Assembly: GCA_920105805.1 (NCBI GenBank)
Contig: CAKKTI010000161.1
Location: forward strand, 1-38,729
DNA length: 38,729 nt
Direction: 5' to 3'
Origin: Condylostoma magnum
Lineage: Eukaryota > Ciliophora > Heterotrichea > Heterotrichida > Condylostomatidae
This document shows positions 11,524-21,157 of this stretch, piece by piece. The number at the start of each line of letters is the position of its first letter. Positions within the stretch are counted from its first letter, which is position 1. Position numbers and translations under genes: made by a program. The notes beneath the pieces are model-generated. The model was not told the origin of the DNA. It did no database searches and saw only the letters and a program-made list of their open reading frames with translations.

Positions 11524-12258
11524 CTACTTCTCCTCTATCTCCTCATAGCTGTCAATTGAATATGTAACCTTCTATATAAACTTGTCTAAACTTGGAGCAA
11601 TTCTTTCACTCATTATCCAAAAATAATGTGCAAAGATAATACCAGCGATGATATCAATAGTGTAATGTGATCTTGTGATAATCATCAGAAATGCGTTAAA
11701 CATCATGAGTACAAAGGAAAAAACACCAGTTATTAAATTATTATTGTGAAAGTTTTCCATTGACAGAAACAATGTTACTCCTACATGTCCACTATAGAAA
11801 AAGTCACTGGACTCACCATAGTAAACCATTATTGAGGGAAATCCAGGATAATCCCATATAAAGTCATCTGGGATTCTTAGAATAAAAAGCCCCTGTATAA
11901 TTGCGCGAATGCAGTAAAACAAAAGGAGAAACACTATACTCCTCCAAGATGTCTAAAACATTGTCCATCTAACTGCGAAGGCTAAGATAAGTATATCAAT
12001 GGAAGCACTACAGACAATTTACAAAAAGTGCCTTAAACTCTCATTTTGTCTTATTTCTTCGTTGATGTCTTCGGTTGCTTCGAATAATTTGTCATCAATA
12101 CATTCAACGGAGGATTACTGTATAAAGAATCCAAAGAAGGAGTTTAAGAAAAGTGCAAAGATGCAAGCTAGAGCTAATGTTAGCCGACCACTAAATTAAA
12201 CTCTTTTAGATTTCGTATTTCAGCTGTTCTGCAGAAATTTTTATCTTAGTGTGTCCAT
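11524..12258 (-). CDS. PAP2-superfamily membrane enzyme, sphingomyelin-synthase-like
   Basis: About 244 residues with roughly six hydrophobic helices. The active-site motifs SSDFFYSGHVGVTL and RSHYTIDIIAG (catalytic His, His, Asp) match the C-terminal PAP2 domain of sphingomyelin/inositolphosphoceramide synthases, which move a phospho-head-group onto ceramide in Golgi or plasma membrane. The acyl acceptor cannot be inferred. The start MDTLRQKFLQNSWNTKSKR uses TGA for Trp and is basic, giving a cytosolic N-terminus before the first helix (LTLALACIFALFLNSFFGFF). The stop is uncertain: TAG at 11572 ends at SLDKFI, TAG at 11524 adds a charged tail (KVTYSIDSYEEIEEK), TAA at 11515 adds three more residues. 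I used 11524. Confidence 0.85.
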
Positions 12259-12372
12259 TTTTTTCTTATGTACCGGGAATATTTATATTATTATGTATAT
12301 TGAAAAAACGATTATTACATATTACTACAATTACTTCGGGGTAAATTACAGAAGTATATGCCTGTTATTGAC

Positions 12373-12849
12373 TTATCTTCTAAAGTTTTAAGCTCCTTAT
12401 TAGTTAGGACTATAGTACTTAATTCTGTCTTCAAGATGAGGTCTTAGCAAGTTTTAAGGGAAGTTTTCAGAGTTTCTATATCTTCCAAGAGGAGTCCTAT
12501 GATTAGGCTTTGGAAGTCTTTCCCTCCTTTTCTAAGGATTAGAACTGGTACTGAGTGCTGATCTTCTACCAACAATTATCTGTTTTCTCGAAGGTGATAA
12601 GTTCCTCTGTACATTTCTCTCAATTGCCCTATGCATTAGCCTAGCATAATTATCAGAATCCACCCTTTCATTAGACTTCCCCCTAAATTCAAACTAAACA
12701 TTAAAATTCTAAAGTCTTCCCAAAAACTACGCCAGGGAATTTCTAGACAATGGCCTGGATTACTATTAAGCTCTATTTAAATCTCTTTGTGAAATAATAG
12801 GAGTGTTATAACTAATCAAAGGGGTGTAAATTGAAATGAAAAATAGCAT
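12373..12849 (-). CDS. small Arg/Asn-rich basic protein, unknown
   Basis: 158 residues, not recognised. After a short hydrophobic start (MLFFISIYTPLISYNTP) it is a strongly basic, disordered-looking chain: ISQRDLNRAQQQSRPL, FEFRGKSNERVDSDNYARLM, HRAIERNVQRNLSPSRKQ, NPQKRRERLPKPNHRTPLGR. Such composition suggests nucleic-acid or tubulin binding, but nothing specific supports either. The other two frames are clearly worse. The stop is TAA at 12373; the ATG lies 51 bp after the stop of the upstream TPR gene on the same strand. Confidence 0.65.
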
Positions 12850-12900
12850 TTCATATTATGACGTTAAAATGATGTCTTAGTATTCTAATTACTATGTTTA

Positions 12901-13641
12901 TTAGTCAACTTGCATATCTAACAGCTTTTCCATGAAAAGCCTTTGCTACTCTATCAATTTTTAGACTGGAATTGTTTAGTCATTTAGTTGATCTAAAATA
13001 TCATCTGCTAGTTGAATTGCATCTTACAACTAATTTTCTTGTAGTAATTAAGAAATCATTCCTAGCGAAATAAGTCCATAGAGGTTTAATCTAGAGGGTT
13101 TACTCATTTTAGTAGATTTTCCTCCAATGAGTAGTTCGTTCATATGCTAAGTTGCCTTTTCTAGTCATCTTTTCGACTCTTAAAATTATTAAAGTTTTCA
13201 TAAGGTTAAGAAAATCAAAAAATTCACTATTAAGGAAAAATCACTGTCCAGTAAACCATTTGCATCTTGTATTTTATATATAAGCTATTAACTATCATAA
13301 AGCAATTTTAAACTTCCGGAATAATCTCCCACCTTATGGAACAAAAAAGCAAGATTAATGTAGGTTAGAAGCCTCCCAGATCACAGTTTATCGTATAGTT
13401 AACCTTCTTGAAACAGTTTAATGTCTATATTTAATGCCTTTTGTAATAAGTCTAATGATCGTTTGGTTAAGTCTTGTTATATAAATACAATGGCAAGAGA
13501 ATTACAATATTATATAAAACGTTTCTGTGTTCTTGCAATATCATCGGATTTATAGCCCAGTAAATAACTGTAACGCTCTGCTTTGTTCTGCAGAGACTTT
13601 AGTTATTGATAAGCTTGTTGAAGACTTCACTATTTTCTCAT
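12901..13641 (-). CDS. TPR-like helical repeat protein
   Basis: 246 residues from the ATG at 13641. Helix pairs with TPR-like spacing run through it: RSLDLLQKALNIDIKLF, RLLTYINLAFLFHKVGDY-SGSLKLLYDSQ, ESKRWLEKATQHMNELL and LNLYGLISLGMISQLLQ-DAIQLADDILDQ. TPR proteins are scaffolds; partners are unknown. TGA encodes Trp in YDKLWSGRLLT, FLTLWKLQQF and ESKRWLEKA. It ends in tandem TAA TAA (12903-12898). The same frame is open upstream to an ATG at 14409 under this code, so the protein may be longer; that part reads less convincingly and is listed separately. Confidence 0.72.
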
Positions 13642-14543
13642 ATTTAACTACATTTCATATTAATAAAAAATATATTGTACTGAGCTGATTTCGTAAATAA
13701 AGAAAAGGTATAATAATGAAGTTGGTTTGTAATATTGGTAAAAAATATTTTATAATAAAAGTATCTCTAAAGTATGATTATGTATTCTGTAAATAGCTTG
13801 CAGATATTTGTAGATTCTTTATATAAATATCAGATTTTTGATTATAAACAACTTTTATTCATAAGTAGAGCAAAGGCTTTAAGTTGGTCTAAAAATTAAA
13901 AAATGTTCTTCAGTTTAAAAAATGCTATAATTAACTGACAGAATCAATTATAAGAATTCACAAGCGTGGCTTTTATCGTAGAATATATACTAACAACCTC
14001 TGTATTTTATTAAATAAACATTATTTCCTAGATAATATAATAATCATTTAAAATCAATAATTTCAAACTTTAATTTATACCAAAACTCTTAGTAGTTTAG
14101 TTTTCTTAGGCTAGAGACAATTTTAAATAAGGTATGTTTTGGATAATATTGATTAATAGATAAAATATTTATAAAAGCTATCTAATTGGTACCCTTTTTG
14201 CACTCTACTGGAATTATAAAATATTATAAGTTTTTCCTCCGGAACTAAATCTGTAATCTTATTTTCTGGCAGTAAGAATAGTTATAAAAACTTAACAAAC
14301 AAAAGTAAAGTTACTAAAAAGAAACATATAGTAAATTTAAAATCGAGTGAATTATTATTTCTAATAAAAGTGCAAATTTGATCAGAAATGGCGAAATCCC
14401 TACTTCCATACGCAAAAGGTCACTTTTTATATGAAGTTATAAGAGTTTTATACAAAATTTTCTAGTTCTTCTCACAGTTTTTTTATTTATTCTCAAAATA
14501 GGAAGATAATCTAGTTTCATTGATTTTTAGCCTATTATATTAA
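13642..14543. other. AT-rich stretch with weak open frames on both strands
   Basis: About 900 bp without a confident gene. On (-), the TPR frame is open to an ATG at 14409, with stretches such as KIVSSLRKLNYQEFWYK. On (+), a frame from ATG 13716 is open to TAA 14541, directly before the ATG of the zinc-finger gene, with stretches such as RIHKRGFYRRIYTNN. Both are rich in Phe, Ile, Leu, Lys, Asn and Tyr and poor in codons beginning with G, which is what noncoding AT-rich DNA yields when all three stop codons are read as sense. At most one can be real. No tRNA or repeat is seen. Confidence 0.35.
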
Positions 14544-15032
14544 ATGTCAGCAAACTAGAACATATTTTAAAGCTTACTCAACTTAATGTAGGCCAAATAC
14601 CAATACCCACTCCCTTAAATTTAGACTTAAAATCAAAATTAACCTTAAAAACTGCCAGTCCCAGAAATCTTATATTTACAAAATTTAACATCTGCCTAAA
14701 ATTTAGGATTAAACTAACAATCAAAGCCAAGGAAAGAAGTTCTATGCCCATATTGCCAATTAAAACTATCTAATAACTAAGGATTGAAACAGCATATAGG
14801 AAAAATCCACTCAAATGATCCTAAAAGTGTTCCATGTACTTAATGTTCGAAATCATTCAAAAGCTAAAATGCCCTAAAATTCCATGTATAGCAGGTGCAT
14901 GAGAGAAGTACAAGAGTAGAATGCAAAATTTGCGGTAAATCCTTCTACAACAAGTATGTAGTATAGAGGCATATTTAGGACAAGCACCAATTCGAGAATA
15001 ATTCCACTGGGGGTAGCCAATAGATTTATTAA
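14544..15032 (+). CDS. C2H2 zinc-finger protein with three fingers
   Basis: 162 residues from the ATG at 14544; an in-frame ATG at 14586 would give 148. A Pro/Gln-rich N-terminal half (YQYPLPQIQTQNQNQPQ) precedes three C2H2 fingers: CPYCQLKLSNNQGLKQHIGKIH, with a standard CxxC-x12-HxxxH layout; CTQCSKSFKSQNALKFHVQQ-VH; and CKICGKSFYNKYVVQRHIQ-DKH. The linkers are not the classical TGEKP, so these may bind DNA, RNA or protein. Probably nuclear, by family. The stop is TAA at 15030, or TAG at 15021. It could also be the C-terminus of a longer protein if the weak (+) frame upstream is real, because that frame runs into it without a TGA. Confidence 0.8.
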
Positions 15033-15323
15033 TCAATAAAATTCTTTAACTTAATTTTACTAAATTCTGATTAGATTCTGATTCACTTTAGATAACAGAA
15101 ATGGATTCATTTTTGATTCTTAAAATGGTATAATGACTTTTATTACTGTAATAGAATGAATATCGTTCTATGGTAAAAGCTGTTGACTATGCCTAAGAAA
15201 TTTAATTACTTAAAGAGAAATTAATGCTATCTATATCTAAATTTGAATTTGAGAGTACATATTATGCAAGTTTTAAAAAACGTTAAGGAATAAATGAAAA
15301 GTATAGCAAATTTGTTATAAAAA

Positions 15324-15734
15324 ATGTCAAAATACGACTTAAAATGCATCGGATATATAATTTTTTACACTGCTTTGATCTCTTTATCTTTTGTTAGTTT
15401 GTACCACTCTTATCCATTAGCAGGAGGATAATCGGGTGCAACTTATGTATTATAACTAAAGACAAGCTTGGCATGCAGATAGATTTAGAAAGATAACCCT
15501 TGTGGGGAGGATTCAGTATGTTAGTATGAAATTGAGAATGATTGTGAGGATATATTGGATAATTGGTTAGAAGAGATTAACGAGCTTTGCTGGACGTATA
15601 TTACCTTCTACTATTCCTGTAAAAATGTTTACCCTAAATGTAAAACTGAAGGATAATTACTTATAGATTGTACTAAAAGGGTAGATTGCAAGAAATGGAT
15701 TGACTCTGAATCAATTCTAACCTTTGATAATTAA
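15324..15734 (+). CDS. Cys-rich secreted or type II membrane protein, unknown
   Basis: 136 residues, not recognised. A short basic start (MSKYDLKC) is followed by a hydrophobic segment (IGYIIFYTALISLSFVSLY), either a signal peptide or an anchor. The rest has regularly spaced Cys (CRQIQKDNPCGEDSVCQYE, NDCEDILDNWLEE, LCWTYITFYYSCKN-YPKC, DCTKRVDCKKW), suggesting a disulphide-bonded extracellular domain. The first in-frame stop that fits is TAA at 15732. The convergent coiled-coil gene on (-) has its only available stop at 15719-15717, so the two coding ends must overlap by about 18 bp. Confidence 0.62.
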
Positions 15735-17159
15735 GAAATTGTTTAAATATTGTTGTAGTGCATATTTATATCTAGTTTTGATATCTTTTGTTAAATTTAA
15801 GCGAGATATATATTTAGGTGTAGGGTAAAATCTATTACCTTTGCTCTATTTAATAAACCCACTTAACAAGACCATTCTATATAAATTCTATTTGCCATTT
15901 AAAACTTACTAATTGCTTTAATGATTCTCGTTAGCAGCACAAACCTCGCAATAAATTGACTTCGAATGCTCTCTTTCTGACTTATTATTAGACTTTCCCC
16001 TCTTTCTTCTAACACTTCTTTAGTTCTTTTTGGATGTAGTACTCCTATCTGTTCTAGGAGAAGTAACACTGTATTAACCAGTGTTGTTTTGGTTTAAAAG
16101 CTCTTTGTATTATCTATGAAGGAATCTTAATTCACTTGATATCTGCTTTATTTGATCATCCTTTTGTTTTATCTGCTCAGATTGATGAACATCGGATAGT
16201 TTGCTTTACTGAGAAATTTAGTATTGAAGTTGGAAAATTTGTTGTTTTTAATCACTATTTTCTTAAAGTAATTGCTGTTTTTATTATTGTAAGCTGTGAA
16301 TTTCTTCTAATTACTCATGATTTTATATTTTCAGTCTGTGGATTTACATATCGTAGTCATTTAAATTACTTTAATGCTGTTGATACAATGTCTCTTATTA
16401 TTTTTAGTTATAATGATTGATATCCTATGCGTAATCTTGCTGTAATTAAGTAAATCGTCTTTAGAGATCTTTGTAATCTTACTGTATTTAATTAGAGTTT
16501 TGTAGTAATTATCTAAAATTCTTGTTTTCTTATGCAATTTCATCATTAAATTTACATATATTTTAATACTTTCCTTACATTTCTTGAAGTTGATTTCTGA
16601 TATCATTTAATTGCATTACTCCTTCATTTAGATCATTATTCTATCTGCTTACTTCATCACATTATTCTTTCAATTCAGCCAATTGCCTTTGATAATCTTC
16701 TGTTTAATATTGAAAATCTCTCTTACTGTTTTCTCTTTGTTTTTAAATAGAGTTGTTCTCTTACTACAGTCTTTCATTATCAAATTCTAGATTCCTAATC
16801 AATTATGCTTTTTCTAGTAAATCAGCTTATAAACTCTCTAAGTCCAATGCAACTTAGTTTTAAACTTCTAAGAGGGAATTTTGTAATTTTTAAGCTCTTT
16901 ACTCCTCTTGATTACATTTATCTTAAAGATAGCCTTTATCTTTCTGCTCTTCCCATAGTTGTTACTTCAATTCTTCAATCATGTCTTATAAATCCTCAAT
17001 TCTTTTACAATATTCCCTTTCTTTATCATTATGGTATTTACGCTCACTGTATTTATCACTTCTCTCTGTATCAAGCTCTTTTGTTAATTAGTCCAGGCTA
17101 CGCTGAAGGCTCCTTGTTATTTCATTTGAATAATCGAGATGGGATGAGTAATTATCCAT
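15717..17159 (-). CDS. long Gln-rich coiled-coil protein with a basic tail
   Basis: 480 residues. Starts MDNYSSHLDYSNEITRSLQ and runs as heptad coiled coil to about residue 340 (LDTERSDKYSERKYHNDKE; IEDLQDMIEELKQQLWEEQ; QLAELKEQCDEVSRQNNDL). A basic Ser-rich segment follows (TSPRTDRSTTSKKNQRSVRR), then one CxxC (IYCEVCAANENH) and a basic C-terminus. Most Gln codons are TAA or TAG, so on the opposite strand this gene produces several hydrophobic shadow ORFs. Long coiled coils like this are usually structural, for example basal body or cortex, but nothing here identifies the location. The ATG lies 13 bp after the TAG ending the upstream frame, so the two could be parts of one spliced gene. Confidence 0.8.
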
Positions 17160-17172
17160 TTTTGTAATTATG

Positions 17173-17448
17173 CTAATTTTTATACAGTCTTAAGGTCATA
17201 TTTGAAAAATTGTAAAAGCTTTTATCCGGTAGGCTGGATTCAAGATACTATTGGTAACACTCTTCAATCAGCTACATCTATTCATTTTACTTTTCTTATT
17301 ACTCTTAAGGTGTTCTTCTCTTCCTTCTTTTAACCTTCTTTTTTATCCTTTTTCCTTGTGTTTAGTTGGCCTAAATTTATCTCTGGTAGTTTAGGTCTTA
17401 ATCCTATTAATGGCTTTAGTTGCTCTGAAGTGTTCATTCTTATTTTCA
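17173..17448 (-). other. coding-like stretch in shifted frames between two (-) genes
   Basis: In one frame, from ATG 17449 or 17437, it reads NTSEQLKPLIGLRPKLPEI-NLGQLNTRKKDKK. Downstream of a six-T run on (+) at 17339-17344 the better frame is another one: KRRKRRTPQEQQEKQNEQ, MQLIEECYQQYLESSLPDK, FYNFSNMTLRLYKN, then TAG at 17175-17173. Read with five instead of six bases in the run, the two halves join into one smooth basic protein. So this may be a separate gene with an assembly indel, or an exon of the flanking genes bounded by very short introns. Confidence 0.5.
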
Positions 17449-18405
17449 TTAACTAGTTTCAAATTATTAAAGTAATTGAATTAAGCAATCAGAATAAGTT
17501 TTGCAGATTAAGGAAATATTTGATTCAAAACCTACTAAGGCTTATATTCTTTAAATAGCCTTTTTACATCGTAACAGCTACCTAGATTATACAAACTTGT
17601 TTGCTTCTGCTATTATGATTTTAGATAGTCTCTAATCAGGTAAAGAAGTATTATCATTGGTTCTTCATTCTTTTAAAAATAGTATGAAGTTATATAATTG
17701 TTTGAAATCATTATAATGCACGTCTGAATTGATGCATTCTTGTGAATGATTATCAATATTATGATACTCAATATAGCTAGAGCAGTTTATGCATTTGGCT
17801 CCACATTAAATATCTTCCATTTTTTATTGTATATTTAAGCTAAAAACTGATTGGTTATAATCTTTTTTTAGTTTCTGAAAAGCATCCTTTTTATGCCCAT
17901 GGATTTATTTAAGTTATGCTTCAATCTTGTAATTAAAAGCTAAACATTTTGGATTATTAATTTTATTGTATATTAATTATTTACTAATAACTTTAGGTTC
18001 GTTGAATAAGCAGTAGATATATTTCTTTTTTTTATTAGCAACCTAAAAATAGTACAATAGATTATATGACTAAATTTAAAAGTAAACGATAAAAGTGAGT
18101 TTTATTTCTTAATTGGATAAAGAATAACTAAACTAATGTATATAGATATTATACTCGAAATAGTCAAATAATCTCTCAATAAAGTTTCGCAAGGAGTAAT
18201 AAGTTACTGCTGTGCATCCAAATGCTATGGCAGCTCTTTTAACAACAATTCTTTTATGAATTTTTGTAAACTAAGTTTTATTTATATAATGTTGTTTTAT
18301 CAAATTAATATCTGGACTTTCCAGCTTATTTTGTAGCTTTTTCTCTCAATAGCTCTCAGAGCAGATTTTATAACTCAAATAATCAATACTATTTCTTAAC
18401 ACCAT
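17449..18405 (-). CDS. protein with a CxxC/HxxxC zinc-finger-like motif, unknown
   Basis: 318 residues to a tandem TAA TGA (17451-17446). The N-terminus (MVLRNSIDYLSYKICSESYW) leads to a basic segment (KIHKRIVVKRAAIAFG) and a weakly hydrophobic stretch. A second half carries CGAKCINCSSYIEYHN-DNHSQEC, which looks like a C2HC zinc finger, followed by amphipathic helices (LYNFILFLKEWRTND; RCKKAIQRIQALVGFE). The frame is open throughout with TAA/TAG as Gln and one TGA as Trp. A shorter product from ATG 17820 is possible. I do not recognise the family. The next (-) frames begin at or within a few bases of its stop, so it may continue into them by splicing. Confidence 0.6.
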
Positions 18406-18575
18406 ATTACGTTTAATAATTATATGTAATTTTATAAACTTAGGTTATACTTTTGTTATTATAAGTTGGTAAACACTTATGCTTTTACAACTTAAATTTG
18501 TAATGCATTTCTGTGTTTGGGCCGTATATTATACCGAGAGTTATATAATAAAATAGTTTGAGGAATTCTCGTAGT
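18406..18575. other. short AT-rich flank before the assembly gap
   Basis: Presumed 5' flank of the (-) gene ending at 18405. I see no gene in it. Confidence 0.3.
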
Positions 18576-18675
18576 NNNNNNNNNNNNNNNNNNNNNNNNN
18601 NNNNNNNNNNNNNNNNNNNNNNNNNNNNNNNNNNNNNNNNNNNNNNNNNNNNNNNNNNNNNNNNNNNNNNNNNNN
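18576..18675. other. assembly gap (100 N)
   Basis: Exactly 100 N, the usual placeholder for a scaffold join of unknown length. Features on either side should not be assumed adjacent. Confidence 0.99.
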
Positions 18676-18937
18676 ATTTAAAGTGAATACATGTTAATAA
18701 GCTATTTGATTTCTATTTCATCTGTGTATCTCTTCCTCTCTCTATCTAGCTTTCTCCTTAAGCTTCCTAAATCTAATAAAAGGTCCTAGTATAGTACTGC
18801 CTTACATTGCTAAATCTATTTAATCTAATGTAACTTTTCACACTCCTCCGATTTCTAAACTTTAACTTATTTTAATTTCCTTTTACCTTCCTTAAAAACA
18901 TGATAAAGAAACGAAGAATTATAGGAACATTTGGCAT
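18676..18937 (-). CDS. possible gene running into the gap, basic unknown protein
   Basis: An open frame from ATG 18937 (or 18901) to the gap edge. It reads PNVPIILRFFIMFLRKVKG and then a basic chain (LKFRNRRSVKSYIRLNRF, QYYTRTFYQIQEAQGE, SQIERGRDTQMKQK). The 3' end is lost in the gap. It is in the same frame as the CNBD gene upstream, but that gene ends in tandem TAA TAA 120 bp earlier, so I treat it as separate. Not recognised. Confidence 0.4.
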
Positions 18938-19060
18938 GCAGCTTTTTATTTTTTATTGGATATTTATTCCAGCATCTTCTTTATTCCTGCAAGCAATACT
19001 CTAATGTTTCTTTTTCAATTTAACTTAACTACCCTTTATACTAAAGTAAGTATTCCATTA

Positions 19061-20485
19061 TTATATTAGAAATGACGCTCTACTTGATTTAGCGGATTAA
19101 TGATTAAGCTTAAAATTAGGAGGAGGTAATCTTTTTGGCTGTTATCTGCTTTTTATTGGCTTTTTAACATTTTGTTGACTATCAGATTAAATTGAAGAAT
19201 GTCTTGAATGCCTATACACTCTGAAAAGTGTAGAATTTACATGCTTCTTCTTTAAATGCTATATAATATCAAATTTTTTATTACTTTAAGGGATTTCTGG
19301 GGTAGCAGATAATCTGACTGAGTCCTATTTTACCCTTTACTTTTAACTAAAATATTAAAATCTTTAATGTCTTACCAATTTTGGCCTTGATAATCTACCT
19401 TATTCGATTATCAGAGCATTATTATATCTCTTTTTAGTTTAATCAACACTAAATGATAGTTTATGCTTAACTCTTTCTAATTACTCTAATGTTTATCTCC
19501 TTTTATCAAATCGTTTTAAACTAGCACCGAAATAGCTTCTAATATCACTTCAATTTGATGAATTTGCTATTCTATGCTTAAAATTCTCCTTTGTTATTGA
19601 GTACAATTAAGCTGTATTGTTCATGCACTTCGCTGAGTGCTTGTAATGATCAATTTCATAAACAATTTCTTCTAGTCCTAATACTTCATTTTACTCCTTT
19701 ACTACTATTTACATTTCTATATTTCTTTCAGATTTTTATAAAACAAGTCTTTGATGTGCTGAAATGTTAGCTATTTTTCCATTTGATTTTGGGAATTCAA
19801 TTTTAGGGTTAAATTTTGTGCTTTTTGTAATACTAAATTATCCTTTTATTATAAAATACGCTTTTTTAGCCTCCTCTCCCTCTCTAAACAGCAGTTTATT
19901 CTTATCTATTGTCATGTATTCGAAATAATAACTGATTTTATACAATCCAATTTTACTTCAATTTCTAAAAAACGGAATTTACTGTAAGTAATTTACCTTT
20001 ATGCTCAGTTTCTTCTCTTCATTGTTAAGCAAAATCTTTTAAAATTCCTTCTTATTTAGTACTGCAAAAATACAATCTTCTTTACATTAAATCATAGCAG
20101 CCCTTGGCTAATCATTTATAAGTGCTAGTTCTCCAAATGCTTATCCCTAATGCAATACAGAGACTTCTTTCCATGCAGCTTCCTCCTCATATTCTACATC
20201 ATTTGCTATTATTACAGGAATGTTAATTCCTACCTATCCTCTCAGAATAATATAAAACTTATCTCCTATGTCTCCTTTATAAAACAACACTTAATCTTAC
20301 TAAAACTCCTCCTTATGCATTGCTCTACAGCATGCAGTATGTATTAAATCATTTCCGTCTTGATTTGTGTAATTAGAGAAAAATTTAACAAACTTAGTTA
20401 ATTTCTTAAGTCTTGTAATATGCTCTGTTCTTCTATTGAGTTTATCTATATCCAAAATTTACAAAATTTCCTCTAGAGTGTCCAT
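19061..20485 (-). CDS. cytosolic protein with two cyclic-nucleotide-binding domains
   Basis: 474 residues. After a helical N-terminus (LEEILQILDIDKLNRR) come two CNBD beta-rolls. The first, about residues 80-200, has FYKGDIGDKFYIILRGQVGI and a phosphate-binding cassette FGELALINDQPRAAM, close to the PKA regulatory consensus FGELAL-PRAA, so it should bind cAMP or cGMP. The second, about 205-330 (LLFREGEEAKKAYFIIKGQF), lacks a clear cassette. The C-terminal third is basic and Ser-rich. No kinase, pseudosubstrate or membrane segment is seen, so it is not a typical PKA regulatory subunit. It ends in tandem TAA TAA (19063-19058). Its ATG is only 29 bp from the ATG of the divergent NUP35 gene. Confidence 0.88.
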
Positions 20486-20514
20486 GCTTACCTAATGCTA
20501 ACGTAATATATAAA
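20486..20514. promoter_or_regulatory. 29-bp head-to-head spacer between CNBD gene and NUP35
   Basis: The two ATGs lie at 20485 (-) and 20515 (+). Either the core promoters overlap the opposite coding region or one spacer drives both genes. The sequence is AT-rich with no box I can name. Confidence 0.5.
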
Positions 20515-21120
20515 ATGTCTTTTAATTATCAGTACTCCCGAGGCTTCTCTCAAAAATCCCCGTAAAAACTCATCGCAAACACAGAAAAGCAATTTGAGAC
20601 TCCAGATTTGTACACTCCACGTAGAGGACAGAATATTTAAGCTTATAAGTCTAACAGAAGCAACATCAGTAATCTAGATACTTAACTACTAGGGCAAACT
20701 CCTGCTACATATAACATTGAGAGTATTCCCCATGGGTTAGACAGTGACACAACAATTACAGTATATGGATTCCGACAAGATTAAAAGGATGATGTTTTAT
20801 AGAGATTTAGAAGGTATGGATAAATTGTAAACTATCAATTTAGTGATAAGAACTGAATAAATATATAATACAGAACATATGATGAGTGTTTAAGAGCTAT
20901 GGAGGCCCATTAGTAAGTGCAGTTTGACGGAAATATTATCGGTGTGATGAGTAGTAGAGGAAGTCAGTAAAATGCAGGAAGAATTAGAGTGTAGTAGGAA
21001 GAGAATATTGAAGATTATTTTAAGAGAACAGATCCAACTTGGTGGGACAAGTTTTGTGAGTATTTCTTAAATTGGAGAAATTATTAGTAATTTGGCACTA
21101 AAATGGGAAGTTTTGAATAA
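20515..21120 (+). CDS. NUP35: NUP35/NUP53-type nucleoporin (MPPN RRM-like domain)
   Basis: 201 residues. A Ser/Pro/Thr-rich N-terminus (SFNYQYSRGFSQKSPQK; FETPDLYTPRRGQ) is followed at about residues 80-145 by the Nup35-type RRM: TITVYGFRQDQKDDVLQRF, RRYGQIVNYQFSD, NWINIQYRTYDECLRAMEA, FDGNIIGVMSSRG. The match to the family core (VTVFGF...YG.I......NWM.IQY...ARKAL) is good, and the conserved Trp of NWINIQY is TGA. In other eukaryotes Nup35/53 dimerises through this domain, links inner-ring nucleoporins and touches the membrane through a C-terminal amphipathic helix; here the end (TWWDKFCEYFLNWRNYQ) could serve that role. Ends in tandem TAA TAA (21118-21123). Confidence 0.85.
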
Positions 21121-21157
21121 TAAGTATTCGTTTTTTATTCTAATTGTTATAATAGTT

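Noticed and set aside
16136-17167. Hydrophobic ORFs on (+) at 16136-16420 and 16805-17167, and a (-) ORF at 16361-16606
   Set aside because: All overlap the 480-residue coiled coil on (-), which is continuous in one other frame with heptad periodicity.
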